Assembly (NCBI RefSeq): GCF_021021415.1
Contig: NZ_JAINWJ010000029.1
Location: forward strand, 38,767 to 102,766
Source of the DNA: Martelella mediterranea
Lineage (GTDB): Bacteria; Pseudomonadota; Alphaproteobacteria; Rhizobiales; Rhizobiaceae
Direction: 5' to 3'
Length of the DNA: 64,000 nucleotides
In this document: positions 53,562-63,053 of the stretch, in pieces
Numbering within the stretch: position 1 is the first letter of the stretch
Layout: every line of letters begins with the position of its first letter
The notes under the pieces: model-generated
Seen by the model: only the letters and a program-made list of their open reading frames with translations
Told to the model about the DNA's origin: nothing
The model's database searches: none
Position numbers and translations under genes: made by a program

Positions 53562-56500
53562 TCAGAATTTCACCTGGAGCTTTGCGTTGACGCCGTTATA
53601 GCTGACGTCGTCGCCGAACTGGCCCTGGTAGGAAACGCCGATCGTGGTGTTGGGCGACAGGTCGAAATCGAGACCGGCCTCGATCACGGCGGCATCCTCG
53701 GCGACGGCGACGCCGGTGATGGAGAACGGCGTCGAGCCCGCAAAGGCCTGCGTGACGGACGGCGTGATATCGCCGAAGGCGTGACGCCAGCCGATCATCC
53801 CGCTTGCCTTTGCCCGGGTCTGGCCCAGCATGAAGTCGGACGATACGCGCAGACCCACGGTGGTGAAGGTGGTGTCGGAACTGCCGCTTGCGCCGTTCAG
53901 CGCTGCAGCGCTGCCGGTCTCGCTGTAGCCGTCGCTATCCAGATTGACATAGGCGAGGTTGGCGAACGGCTCCAGCTGAACGTCGGAGAGGTCGAACTGA
54001 TAGCCGAGTTCTCCGAAGGCCTGGAAGGTGCCGGCGTCATAGCTGCTGTCGAGCGCATTCGTAAGGCCCGGGATGAACACCGAACGGCTGGTGTCGATCT
54101 GGTGCCACGTATAGGCAAGACCCGAGCGGAAGCCGAAGCCACCCCATTGCGAACCGGCATAGAGGCCGAGCGAATAGTTGTCGCTGGAACCCGACGACGC
54201 GCGATCATCGCTGTCGAAGCTCGAATGGCTGTAGCCGGCCAGCGCGCCGACGCGCCAGGTTTCGGCAACCGGGATGTCGACGCCGACCAGCAGGCCGCCC
54301 GTCGCGCTGTCGAGGCCGGCGGCATTGGCGTTGCCGTCGAACTTGTTCCACGCCCCGAAGGCGCTGCCCCAGGCGGCGATGCCGTTTGCCTGATCGGGAG
54401 CGACGAGGTTTGCGCCGTCCGGCCCGTAGGCGAGAACCGGCGCCGACGATGCGCCGACCGTGCCGAAGGCTGCCCGCAGGCGATCGGCTTCCGCGCCGCG
54501 GACGATGCCGCTTTCCTCGATCAGCGCCGATTTGACCGACGCGTGGATCTCGCCGGAAAGCTGGTCGAAGCTGTTGCGGATGAAATCGGGATCGTCCGGC
54601 AGCATGACGATCGCGTCATAGAGCTGGTTACCGGCGGTAAAGCCGATCGACTCCACGCTTGCCGCAACGGCCGCCTGGTTGGCGGTTTGAGCCAGCGATG
54701 CGAAGTCGCGGTCATTGCGCTGCAGCTTCAGGCCGATTTCGCTCGCGCCATAGATGAAGTCAGGCGTCAGGAAGGCGAAGTCGGAGGTGACGCTGGCGAA
54801 TTCGCCCTCGATCTCACCGGCCGACAGCACGGTGTAGGTCGAGCGCGGATCATAGACGCCGTCGAAGCCGATATGCGCAAGCGTTCCGTTCAACGAGGCC
54901 TTGCCGGTCACCGTCACCGCATCGCTCAGGCCGGTTTCCGGGTCCACTTCGACAGCGAAGATCGAGCCGGAGGCGAAGGTAAGGTCGCCGTCGATCGTCA
55001 GCGTGCCGATGGAATTGCCCGGCGACAGCGTGCCGCCCGCGGCGATTGCGACCAGCGAACCCGCGCCGGAGCCGATCGTGCCGGAGCCGCCGAGTATCGC
55101 GCCGTCATTGACGGTCATGCTGCCGCCGATCGCGCCGACGCCGTTTTCGTCGCCCACCAAGAGCTTGCCCTCATTGACCAGCGTGGTGCCGGCGAAGCCG
55201 GAGCTGTCGGCCGTCAGGAGCAGAGTGCCCACGCCGCGCTTTTCAAACGTGCCGTCGCCGGAAAACGTCTTGAGGGCGGTGACCGGAACCGTCGGGTGCG
55301 AGACATCGATCCAGCCGCGGCCGTCGAAACGGATGGCCTTGTCGATCGACGTGATCGGCCCGGTCCACTGCGCCCAGTCATCGTCGGGGCCAGCGGTGCG
55401 AATGCCGCCATTGTCGAGCGTGATCAGGCCATCGGTCGAGCCGAGCGCGGCGCTTTCGTCGATTGCCACAGTCTTGCCGGCGGTGACGACGATATCGCGG
55501 AAACGCTCATGATCGTCCACGCACATCGCGCGGGCGCCCTGAAGCGACAGATGCTGAGCATCGGCGCAATCGAGCGCCAGCTTGAGGGGGGCGAAGGGGT
55601 CGTTTTCGAAGTCCAGCCCGGTCTTCGCGGAAAGTGCGGCGCGTACGGCTGGATCGTTGAGGCCGAGCGTTGCCACCAGTTCGTCCCAGGCCGGGTTTTC
55701 CGGCTTGGTGTCGAAGGCGAGGTCCTCATCGACATACTTCATGAGGATATCGCCCCATTGCTCCCAGCTCATGTCGCTGATGCTGCCGATGCCCGGGAAT
55801 TCGTCGCGATGCGCCTGGAAATAGTCGTCGAGAACGTTGCGGAAGAACTCCGGATTGGAGGTGTCCGTGAGCTTGTCGAGATAGGCCTTGTAAACCGCCT
55901 GCTGTTCGGCGGGCACGTAGAGGGAAAGCTCCTCCTGGAAGGCCACCGGGTCGTGACGGTCATAGACCGCGTTGGCAAGCAGGAAGCCGAGGCGGCTCTC
56001 GGTGACCTCCGGGGCTTGCGCATAGATCGGACGGCCATCCTCATCGGAAAGCTGGCCGAGATAGACATCGGTGCGGTGGTTGTTGCGCGACAGCCGGAAT
56101 TCGCCGGCGCGCTCGGCGGAATCGCGCGTGTTGGCGTCGAAGGTCAGGCGAACCTTGCCGCTGTCGTCGCCGATTTCCTCGACATTGGGGCCCTTCCAGC
56201 GGATTTCATGGGCGAGCGGCTCATGGTCGGAGAGCGCGTGACCCTCGTCCGTCGTGCTGATGTCCTGATCGAGAACGCCGCCGACATAGCGGTCGTCTTC
56301 GGCGTCCGTCAGTTCCCACCATTTGGCGTAGGGGCGCGAGGCGATGAAGTGGTCGATCTGGGTGCGGCCCCAGGACGGCCATTTGAAGGCCTCGTCGTCT
56401 TCCTCGACGCTCGGCCATGTGGTGCTGCCATCCGCCAGCTTGTGGGGGGCGAAGCGTTCGCGATCCTCGGGGTTCTGCAGGATCTGGTACTGCTTCTTCA

Positions 56501-57290
56501 GAAGGTTCATCGTGTAGGGTGTGTTGCCCGCCACGGGATAGGTCTCGTCGGTGAACAGGCCTTCCGGCGCGGTATCGATCTCGCGATTGATATAGGCCTC
56601 TGCCGCGGCGTATTTTTCCGAGCCGATGGCGTGATTGCGCGCGACATATTGCAGCGCCCAGGCCTTGTGGTCGGCATTGCCGGTCTCTCGCGCCCGCTTC
56701 ATCATGAATTCCTGCTGAACCACTTCCAGCAGTCCGCGCTCGGAGACGTCACCCGCGTTGAAGTCCCCTGTCATGATAATGGGGCTGGCTTTGCCTGCGG
56801 CCCAGTCGTTCAGCTCATGGGCTTCGCGGTTACGATGGAGAAAGGCATCATCGCGGTAATCGAGGTGCTCCGTCGCGATGATCGTCTGCGGGCGGCCGTT
56901 CTCGCCGCCGACAACCACGTGAACCGGCTCATCGGTATTGCTGTAATCGATGATGTCCTTGTCGCGCCATGCGAGGCCGGTGTCGCCCTTCGAGTGCAGC
57001 GCGTAATCGCCGGCGCCAAGGTCGGCCATCTTGTTCTGGATGTCGACGCCGTAGCTGTTGCGGTATTCCTGGATGGTGATGAAGTCGTAATTGCCCGATG
57101 AAAGAAGGTCGGCCGCTTCGGGAATGAGCGTCGATGCCCCCCAGGTGTTCAGGGAGATGATGCGCAGCGCATTGTCCTCGGCCTTCGCCGGAACAGCGCT
57201 GACGGCCAGCAGCGAAACGCCGCTCAGAAGGCCCAGCATCTTGCCTGAAATCTGCGCGCGGCTTCCCAGCCGCTGAATGATACCATTCAT
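53562..57290 (-). CDS. Autotransporter with an endonuclease/exonuclease/phosphatase (EEP) passenger
   Basis: 1242 residues. The signal peptide is near residues 17-37 (ending VPAKAE). Residues about 40-380 form an EEP domain: RIISLNTWG, ITIQEYRNS, MTGDFNAGD, QIDHFIAS and LSDHEPLAHEI supply the usual Asn, Glu, Asp/Asn and Asp-His residues. A linker of about 300 residues follows, then a passenger-associated repeat (GVGTLLLTADSSGFAG near 710) and GSMTVNDGAILGGSGTIGSG. A C-terminal beta-barrel from about 960 ends in LQVKF. EEP enzymes cut phosphodiesters or phosphomonoesters in nucleic acids, lipids or inositol phosphates. The enzyme should act on the cell surface or outside. Confidence 0.9.
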   Translation of the reverse strand: MNGIIQRLGSRAQISGKMLGLLSGVSLLAVSAVPAKAEDNALRIISLNTWGASTLIPEAADLLSSGNYDFITIQEYRNSYGVDIQNKMADLGAGDYALHSKGDTGLAWRDKDIIDYSNTDEPVHVVVGGENGRPQTIIATEHLDYRDDAFLHRNREAHELNDWAAGKASPIIMTGDFNAGDVSERGLLEVVQQEFMMKRARETGNADHKAWALQYVARNHAIGSEKYAAAEAYINREIDTAPEGLFTDETYPVAGNTPYTMNLLKKQYQILQNPEDRERFAPHKLADGSTTWPSVEEDDEAFKWPSWGRTQIDHFIASRPYAKWWELTDAEDDRYVGGVLDQDISTTDEGHALSDHEPLAHEIRWKGPNVEEIGDDSGKVRLTFDANTRDSAERAGEFRLSRNNHRTDVYLGQLSDEDGRPIYAQAPEVTESRLGFLLANAVYDRHDPVAFQEELSLYVPAEQQAVYKAYLDKLTDTSNPEFFRNVLDDYFQAHRDEFPGIGSISDMSWEQWGDILMKYVDEDLAFDTKPENPAWDELVATLGLNDPAVRAALSAKTGLDFENDPFAPLKLALDCADAQHLSLQGARAMCVDDHERFRDIVVTAGKTVAIDESAALGSTDGLITLDNGGIRTAGPDDDWAQWTGPITSIDKAIRFDGRGWIDVSHPTVPVTALKTFSGDGTFEKRGVGTLLLTADSSGFAGTTLVNEGKLLVGDENGVGAIGGSMTVNDGAILGGSGTIGSGAGSLVAIAAGGTLSPGNSIGTLTIDGDLTFASGSIFAVEVDPETGLSDAVTVTGKASLNGTLAHIGFDGVYDPRSTYTVLSAGEIEGEFASVTSDFAFLTPDFIYGASEIGLKLQRNDRDFASLAQTANQAAVAASVESIGFTAGNQLYDAIVMLPDDPDFIRNSFDQLSGEIHASVKSALIEESGIVRGAEADRLRAAFGTVGASSAPVLAYGPDGANLVAPDQANGIAAWGSAFGAWNKFDGNANAAGLDSATGGLLVGVDIPVAETWRVGALAGYSHSSFDSDDRASSGSSDNYSLGLYAGSQWGGFGFRSGLAYTWHQIDTSRSVFIPGLTNALDSSYDAGTFQAFGELGYQFDLSDVQLEPFANLAYVNLDSDGYSETGSAAALNGASGSSDTTFTTVGLRVSSDFMLGQTRAKASGMIGWRHAFGDITPSVTQAFAGSTPFSITGVAVAEDAAVIEAGLDFDLSPNTTIGVSYQGQFGDDVSYNGVNAKLQVKF

Positions 57291-57362
57291 CGGGTATTCC
57301 TTTCGTAATCGGAACGCTATGAAATTTCGATTTGCGTCGTCAGGTTAGCATGTTTCGAAAGC

Positions 57363-57385
57363 GACATATAACCCCCATATATGTC
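57363..57385. promoter_or_regulatory. Perfect inverted repeat, candidate DeoR operator
   Basis: GACATATA and TATATGTC, separated by 7 bases, form a perfect 8-bp dyad in the divergent gap between the autotransporter and DeoR genes. The GCGACATA core (57361-57368) recurs upstream of the phosphonate-type transporter at 62993-63000. This is the best operator candidate for the DeoR regulator. Confidence 0.55.
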
Positions 57386-57476
57386 ATATTTACAACATTT
57401 TTATAGATTCCTTGCGTACACGCCCTCGGTGTTTCAAAAAGGAGGGCACAGAATCGGAAATGGTGCTGGAGGTGGT

Positions 57477-58259
57477 GTGGACGTGGAAAGCAGCGGAGAA
57501 GAAAGAAAGAAGGAAAGCCGTCAGTCGTCGATACTGCGATTGATGGAGAAGAACTTCTATATCTCGGTAGAGGAGATTTCCGATTTCTTCACGGTGACCA
57601 CCCAGACGGCCCGGCGCGATATTCTTGCGCTTGAAAAGGCGGGCCGCGTGCGTCGTCTTCATGGCGGCGCGGTTCTTGTCGGCCCGCTGGAGGAGACAGT
57701 CTACCGCCGTCGTCGCGTCGACAATGCGGAGCAGAAGCAGCGCATCGGCGAGCTTGTCGCCGATCTTGTGCCGGATGGCGCGTCGATCTTCATCGATTCC
57801 GGCACCACCTGCGAGGCGATCGCGCGCGCGCTGTCGCGCCGCAATCATCTCAGGGTTTTGACCTACAGCCTCAGGGTCGCGACGATCCTGAACGAGAACA
57901 CCAATTTCACGCTGGCCGTCCCCGGCGGTTTCGTGCGTCCCATCCATGGCGGCATCTTCCAGGAAGAGACGCCCGAATTCATCCGCAACTTCAAGTTCGA
58001 CAGTGCGATCATCTCGGTGAGCGGCATCGACAATGACGGGGATCTCTGCGACGACGACCATGCCGAAAGCGTGGTGGCGACGGCGGCGATGGCGCAATCG
58101 CGCCGCACGCTTGTGGCCGTCGACAGCAGCAAGTTCGGCAAGCGGGCCATGGTGCGGCTGGGGTCGATTGCCGACGTGAACACCCTCGTCACCGACACCA
58201 TGCCGGAAGGGGATATCCGTCGTCTTCTGGATGAAAACGACGTCGAGATCGTTTGCTGA
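57477..58259 (+). CDS. DeoR family transcriptional regulator
   Basis: About 260 residues from a GTG at 57477 (another GTG at 57483 is possible, following GGAGG at 57468-57472). An in-frame ATG at 57381 would add unusual sequence. The HTH is ISVEEISDFFTVTTQTARRD, then LEKAGRVRRLHGGAVL. The C-terminal DeoRC sensor has IFIDSGTTCEAIARAL and TLVAVDSSKFGKRAMVRLG, which bind phosphorylated sugars or polyols in this family. It is divergent from the EEP autotransporter and convergent with the HAD/transporter operon, which it probably represses. Confidence 0.88.
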   Translation: MDVESSGEERKKESRQSSILRLMEKNFYISVEEISDFFTVTTQTARRDILALEKAGRVRRLHGGAVLVGPLEETVYRRRRVDNAEQKQRIGELVADLVPDGASIFIDSGTTCEAIARALSRRNHLRVLTYSLRVATILNENTNFTLAVPGGFVRPIHGGIFQEETPEFIRNFKFDSAIISVSGIDNDGDLCDDDHAESVVATAAMAQSRRTLVAVDSSKFGKRAMVRLGSIADVNTLVTDTMPEGDIRRLLDENDVEIVC

Positions 58260-58303
58260 AGCGCGGCGGAAGCGCGCCGCCGGCCGCTCTTCCGCTGTCC
58301 GTT

Positions 58304-59032
58304 TCATGTCCTCGAAGCCGGTGTGTTTTCGAATATTTCCGTGGCGAGCGTCTGGATTCCCGGAAGGCAGACATCGCACAGAGGCTGCAACACGTCGCGC
58401 GTTCCCGTTCCCGTCAGAACGCCGACCTTGAGGCCCGCGCCGCCGGAAATCGCCATGTTCATGTCATGGGGATTGTCGCCGACGACCGCGGTCTGCGCGG
58501 GGGAAACACCCATCGCCGCGCAAAACGCCAGCAGCATGCCGGGTTCCGGCTTGACGCCGTAGCCGCTGTCATAGCCGGCGATGAAATCGATCCATGGGGT
58601 CAGCGACAGGCGCGCCACCAGCCCTTCGATCGCCGCCTGGCTGTCGCTGCTCGCGATGCCGAGCCTGAAGCCGCGCTCATGCAGATTGCGAAACAGCTTG
58701 ACCAGATTGGTGACCGGAACGGCGTCGGAGACTGCGGCGGTAAACAGCGTATCGAGCGCGGCGGTCAACTCGCCGACGCTGAAACGCGCGCCGGCCTCGA
58801 TCCAGGCCCGGGCGATCTCGTCGGTGTTTCCCGCCGCCAGCAGGCTGTTTGACGAGGTCTGCCCGCTTTCTGCGTCCATGCCGCCGACGCTCAGAAGATG
58901 CGCGGCAAGCGCCGGATCACCGCTCGCGGCAAGGTCGGCGGCGGCCCGGTTGATGGGCGCCCAGGTGCGCTGGTAATCGAGGAGGGTGCCATCCTTGTCG
59001 AAAAGGATGGCCTTGATGGGGGAGGCCGTCAT
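58304..59032 (-). CDS. HAD-superfamily hydrolase (phosphatase type)
   Basis: The start at 59032 (MTASPIKAIL) gives 242 residues. HAD motif I is LFDKDGTLLDY, motif II GIASSDSQAAI, the motif III lysine lies in GVKPEPGMLLAF, and motif IV VVGDNPHDMNMA. The cap is helical, like phosphoglycolate phosphatase; it lacks the WAGTTVD motif of phosphonoacetaldehyde hydrolase (PhnX). It is the last gene of the transporter operon, 14 bases after the permease, so it likely removes phosphate from the imported compound. Confidence 0.85.
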   Translation of the reverse strand: MTASPIKAILFDKDGTLLDYQRTWAPINRAAADLAASGDPALAAHLLSVGGMDAESGQTSSNSLLAAGNTDEIARAWIEAGARFSVGELTAALDTLFTAAVSDAVPVTNLVKLFRNLHERGFRLGIASSDSQAAIEGLVARLSLTPWIDFIAGYDSGYGVKPEPGMLLAFCAAMGVSPAQTAVVGDNPHDMNMAISGGAGLKVGVLTGTGTRDVLQPLCDVCLPGIQTLATEIFENTPASRT

Positions 59033-59046
59033 GGCGTTTTCCGCTC

Positions 59047-60729
59047 TTATCTTATGAGATTGACATTTCTGACGCCGGCGAGCCGCATCAGCACGCGCAC
59101 GACGATCAGGCAAAGCACCACGATCCCCATGATGCAGACCGAAAAGGCGGCTGCCTGGTTGATCGCGCCGCGATCCGACAATTGCAGCACCGAAACGGAG
59201 GCAAGCTGGGTCGAGGGGGTGACAAGAAAGATCACCGCCGACAACGAGACCATGGAACGCATGAAATAGAACACGCCCACGCCCAGAAGGGTCGGCCAGA
59301 TGAGCGGCAGCGTGACCTTGCGCAGGGTCGTCATCGAGGTGCCGCCGAGCGTCGTCGAGGCCTCGTCAAATGTCGCGCCGATCTGCTTCAGGCTGGTGGA
59401 CGAGATCAGGAAGGCATGGGCATGGTTGTAATAGACCTCGAGGATCACGATCAGCGCAAAGGTTCCGTAGAGGAAATTGAGCGGATTGGCAGGTGAATTG
59501 AACACCAGGATATAGCCGAGACCGAGCACGATGCCGGGCACCGCGGCCGGCAGGATCGCAAGAAACGACAGCGGTCCGGTCAGCGCGGTCTTGAACTTGT
59601 GCACCACGATGGCGCCGAGCCCGGTGACGATGATGCCGACGATCGCGGTTGCGAAAGCAACGAAAACGCTGTTCCAGAGCGGGTCCGTGCCGTTCTGGAC
59701 GTCAAACCGGTAGTGGCGCAGCGTGAAGCTCATATTGTACGGCCACAGATGCACGAAGCTGGCGAACACGACGATCGCGACCACGGAGACAACCAGCCCC
59801 GCCACCACATAGGCATAGAGCGAGAAGAACAGGTCGCGACGCGCCGAGGGTTTTGGCGTCAGGGGGCGGGACTGTTCGGTGACCAGTGCGTGCTGGCGCG
59901 CGGTCATCCGCTTTTCGATCAGCTTGGCGAACATGGCGGGCACCAGAAGCGCCACGCCGATGACCGCGCCGAGGCCGAATTGGGCCTGGCCGATGACCTG
60001 GTTGTAGACTTCCGTCGCCAGCACGTTGAAATCGCCGCCGATTACCATCGGATTGCCGAAATCGGTAATCGCCAGCATGAACACGATGAACAGGGTGGCG
60101 GCCAGCCCATACCGGGTCGCGGGCAGCGTCACATCGCGGAAAATCCGCAGCGGGCCGGCGCCGAGCGCCTCGGCGCTCTCATAGATCCGGGCATCCGCCA
60201 CGGCGAGCGCAGCCGAAAGGATCAGGAAGGCGTAAGGAAACGCATAAAGCGCGTTGGCGATGGCAACGCCCCAGAAGCCGTAGATATCGAGATCGAAACC
60301 GAGATAGCGGTTGAGGATACCGTTGCGCCCCAGAAGCAGGATCAGGCCTTGGGCCTGAACCAGCGACGGCGCGAACAGCGGCACCAGGATCACGATGCGC
60401 AGGAACCATTTGCCGGGAATGATCGCGCGCTGAAGCGCATAGGCATAGCCATAGGCGACTACCACCACGATCGCCGTGGAGGTGAGCGAGACCAGAATGC
60501 TGTCGCCGACGAGCTCCCAGAAACGCATGGTCGAGAAGGTGGCGATGAAATTGCCGAGGCCGAGACCGTCCGGGGTCTCCAGGCTGCGCATCAGTATGCC
60601 CAGCAGCGGCAGCAGCAGAAAGATGATGAGGAGGGCGGCGACGAACAGCGTCATCGCCCAGATGCTGGCGCGGTCGGCAATGTCGGTGCTGCGGGCGGGG
60701 CGGTTGGTGGTCTGCGCGGGGTTGCTCAT
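59047..60729 (-). CDS. ABC transporter fused double permease (FbpB/PhnU2 type)
   Basis: 560 residues, two six-helix permease halves in one chain. EAA-type loops are ESAEALGAGPLRIFRDVTLP near residue 185 and EASTTLGGTSMTTLRKVTLP near residue 460. Such double permeases serve ferric iron and 2-aminoethylphosphonate importers. Its ATG overlaps the ATPase stop by four bases. The binding protein in the operon supports the phosphonate type. Confidence 0.88.
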   Translation of the reverse strand: MSNPAQTTNRPARSTDIADRASIWAMTLFVAALLIIFLLLPLLGILMRSLETPDGLGLGNFIATFSTMRFWELVGDSILVSLTSTAIVVVVAYGYAYALQRAIIPGKWFLRIVILVPLFAPSLVQAQGLILLLGRNGILNRYLGFDLDIYGFWGVAIANALYAFPYAFLILSAALAVADARIYESAEALGAGPLRIFRDVTLPATRYGLAATLFIVFMLAITDFGNPMVIGGDFNVLATEVYNQVIGQAQFGLGAVIGVALLVPAMFAKLIEKRMTARQHALVTEQSRPLTPKPSARRDLFFSLYAYVVAGLVVSVVAIVVFASFVHLWPYNMSFTLRHYRFDVQNGTDPLWNSVFVAFATAIVGIIVTGLGAIVVHKFKTALTGPLSFLAILPAAVPGIVLGLGYILVFNSPANPLNFLYGTFALIVILEVYYNHAHAFLISSTSLKQIGATFDEASTTLGGTSMTTLRKVTLPLIWPTLLGVGVFYFMRSMVSLSAVIFLVTPSTQLASVSVLQLSDRGAINQAAAFSVCIMGIVVLCLIVVRVLMRLAGVRNVNLIR

Positions 60730-61775
60730 GCAAGCACCCGCAGGGCTTCGGCCGGGATGACGATGCCGAGACGTTCGCCCACTTTGGGAACCGCGCTCGC
60801 GCCGTGCAGCTCGACGCTGATCGGCGCCTTGGGCTCGGCATCCGTCACCACCTCGACGCGGGTGATATTGCCGAGATAGGTGACGCCGGAGACGGTTGCC
60901 GCAAGCGTGTTGTCGCCGGCGGCGTCGACCTCGGTCAGCGAAATCATTTCCGGGCGCACGCCGAGGGCCGTGATATGATCCGCGGTGTGCGCATTGTCTG
61001 CAAGGTGGAGCGCCACGCCGCCGAAGCTCGGCTGCATGCGCGCGTTTTCATCCAGTTTCAATATGTTCATGCGACCGATGAAATCGGCGACGAAGGCGGT
61101 TTGCGGTTCGGCATAGAGTTCGCGGGGGGAGCCGATCTGCTCGATGGTTCCCTTGTTCATGACCACCACGACATCCGCCATCGCCAGCGCCTCTTCCTGA
61201 TCGTGGGTCACCATGATCGTGGTCAGGTTCAGGCGCTGCTGCAGGGCGCGGATCTCGACGCGCAGTTCTTCGCGCACCTTGGCATCAAGCGCCGACAGCG
61301 GCTCGTCGAGCAGAAGAAGAGACGGGTCGGGCGCGAGCGCGCGCGCCAGCGCGATGCGCTGCTGTTGTCCGCCCGACATCTGCGCCGGCAGTTTGGCGCG
61401 ATGGTCGCCAAGATGCACCAGATCGAGCATCTCATCGACGCGGCTGCCGATCTTGGCCTTGTCCCAGCGCCGGCATTCGAGGCCATAGCCGACATTGCGC
61501 GCCGCGGACATGTTGGGAAACAGCGAATAGGACTGGAACACGACGCCGAAATTGCGCGCCCGCGTGGGCACTGCCGTCAGGTCCTCGCCGCCAAGCTGAA
61601 TGGTGCCTTCATCGGCATCTTCCAGTCCGGCGATGACGCGCAACAGCGTGGTCTTGCCGCAGCCCGACGGGCCGAGAAAGCAGACGAAGTTTCCGTGCGG
61701 GACATCGAGCGTGACATTGTCGAGTGCTGTCAGCCTGTCGAAGCGCTTGACAAGGTTGCGGATCGAAAGGTCCAT
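60726..61775 (-). CDS. ABC transporter ATP-binding protein (PhnT2/PotA-like)
   Basis: The start at 61775 (MDLSIRNLVK) gives 349 residues. Walker A LGPSGCGKTTLLRVIAGL, Q-loop VVFQSYSLFPNM, signature MSGGQQQRIALARAL, Walker B LLLLDEPLSALD and VTHDQEEAL are present. A C-terminal TOBE domain from about residue 265 (VRPEMISLTEVDAAGD) is typical of the iron/phosphonate/polyamine group. It drives the double permease downstream. Confidence 0.9.
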   Translation of the reverse strand: MDLSIRNLVKRFDRLTALDNVTLDVPHGNFVCFLGPSGCGKTTLLRVIAGLEDADEGTIQLGGEDLTAVPTRARNFGVVFQSYSLFPNMSAARNVGYGLECRRWDKAKIGSRVDEMLDLVHLGDHRAKLPAQMSGGQQQRIALARALAPDPSLLLLDEPLSALDAKVREELRVEIRALQQRLNLTTIMVTHDQEEALAMADVVVVMNKGTIEQIGSPRELYAEPQTAFVADFIGRMNILKLDENARMQPSFGGVALHLADNAHTADHITALGVRPEMISLTEVDAAGDNTLAATVSGVTYLGNITRVEVVTDAEPKAPISVELHGASAVPKVGERLGIVIPAEALRVLA

Positions 61776-61915
61776 CGCGCGTCTTCTCCTGATCGGGGTT
61801 TGGCGGCGCGGCTGGAGGAAAGGGGATACCGGTTTCCTCCGGGCGCACGTCGTAACTAAAAACGGTTCGGATCGGCGTAGCCGTTTTCCGAAGCAATGCA
61901 GTCTGGAAAGCAAGC

Positions 61916-61941
61916 GCCGGCGGGCATGACCGCCCGCCGGC
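61916..61941 (-). terminator. Hairpin after the binding-protein gene, possible attenuator
   Basis: GCCGGCGGGC and GCCCGCCGGC form a perfect 10-bp stem with a 6-base loop, 22 bases past the binding-protein stop. There is only a weak T-rich stretch afterwards. It may lower expression of the downstream ATPase and permease relative to the binding protein. Confidence 0.5.
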
Positions 61942-61962
61942 TCGGTTGTCGCCTGGCGTGGC

Positions 61963-62970
61963 TTAGCGCTCGTAGCGCTCCTGCCAGGTGTTGATGATTT
62001 CCGTGCGGTCTTCGGCCGCGGCGCGGAAGTCGACCGGGAACAGGGCGGCCGGAACATCCTCGGGCAGGCCGGCGGAGATGAACCGCTCCGGCACATCGCC
62101 GCCCGGTACCGTCACGATCGTCTTCCAGTCATAATAGGCCGTGGCCGCTTCGGGGCTGAGGGTCCAGTCGAGGAAGCGCTTGGCGGCGTCCTTGTGCTCG
62201 GAGGAAGCGACCAGCGCATTGCCTTCCAGCTCGTTGCCGGCGCCTTCGGAGGGCACGACCATGGTGATCGGGTAGCCTTCCTCGATGTTCTTGATGGCGC
62301 GCATCGCGTAGGAAGCGCCGACGGTGTATTCGCCCATCGAGGCGACGTTGCAGGGGCGGGAGCCGGACTTGATGTACTGCGCGACATTCTTGTCGAGCTC
62401 GTCCAGGAAGGCCCAGCCTTCGTCTTCGCCCATCATCTGCAGCAGCGCGTCGATCTGGATATAGCCGGTGCCCGAGCTTGCCGGGTTGGGCATGACGACC
62501 TCATCGGCAAAGGAAGGGTCGGTCAGATCGGCCCACGAGGTCGGCATTTCCAGCCCCTCGGCCTCGAGGCGTTCATTGTTGACGCAGAATGCCGCCATGT
62601 AGCCGGTGACCGCAAACCATTTGTTGTCGGGATCGCGGAACTGCGCGGGAACGGTATCGATGCCCTTCGGCTCGTAGGCTTCCAGCGTTTCCTCGATCTG
62701 CGGGTTCACCATGGAGGTGACGGCGAAGCCCCAGAGCACGTCATGCTGCGGATTGGCCTTTTCCGCGATGATGCGGGCGGCGAGATCGCCGGTGGAGAGC
62801 CTCAGAAGATTGACGTCGATATCGGGCATGGCCTCCTTTGCCTTTTCAAGAAAGGCTGCGGCCTCGTCTTCTTCGTAGGACGTGTAGACCGTGATGGTTT
62901 CGGCGAAGGCAGCGCTTGAGATCAGCGCGCCGGTGAGTACGCCAAGCGTCAAAAAACCAAATTTCTTCAT
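61963..62970 (-). CDS. Periplasmic binding protein, 2-aminoethylphosphonate-type (PhnS2/AepX-like)
   Basis: 335 residues with a signal peptide ending SAAFAE. TITVYTSYEEDEAAAFL, STGDLAARIIAEKANPQHDV, VMPNPASSGTGYIQIDAL and YIKSGSRPCNVASMGEYTVG match the putative aminoethylphosphonate binding family (TIGR03261 type), within the larger iron-binding Fbp class. The first gene of a minus-strand operon with ATPase, permease and HAD. The DeoR control and HAD suggest a phosphate ester or phosphonate ligand; exact ligand unknown. Confidence 0.8.
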   Translation of the reverse strand: MKKFGFLTLGVLTGALISSAAFAETITVYTSYEEDEAAAFLEKAKEAMPDIDVNLLRLSTGDLAARIIAEKANPQHDVLWGFAVTSMVNPQIEETLEAYEPKGIDTVPAQFRDPDNKWFAVTGYMAAFCVNNERLEAEGLEMPTSWADLTDPSFADEVVMPNPASSGTGYIQIDALLQMMGEDEGWAFLDELDKNVAQYIKSGSRPCNVASMGEYTVGASYAMRAIKNIEEGYPITMVVPSEGAGNELEGNALVASSEHKDAAKRFLDWTLSPEAATAYYDWKTIVTVPGGDVPERFISAGLPEDVPAALFPVDFRAAAEDRTEIINTWQERYER

Positions 62971-62992
62971 TTCTCTCTCCTTTGTATCTGAG

Positions 62993-63053
62993 GCGACATA
63001 AATGTATGTTTAGTGACATTTACACCGTTAAAATGAATGTTTTGCGACAATAA
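62993..63053. promoter_or_regulatory. Repeated GCGACATA/TGACATTTACA half-sites before the transporter operon
   Basis: GCGACATAAATGTATGT (62993-63009), GTGACATTTACAC and GCGACAATAA lie in the 80 bases before the binding-protein start. GCGACATA and the TCATATTTACA-like stretch are shared with the autotransporter/DeoR promoter (57361-57395). They look like operators of the same regulator. From 63060 to 63470 I see no gene. Confidence 0.5.

Noticed and set aside
53556..57101. A 1181-codon open frame on the plus strand opposite the autotransporter
   Set aside because: It is fully antisense to a gene with clear EEP and autotransporter domains, has no ribosome site and its translation shows no domain. 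Long antisense frames are expected in GC-rich DNA.
58304..59032. The HAD gene as phosphonoacetaldehyde hydrolase (phnX)
   Set aside because: PhnX has a characteristic WAGTTVD-type motif I and a different cap. Here motif I is FDKDGTLLD, a general HAD phosphatase.
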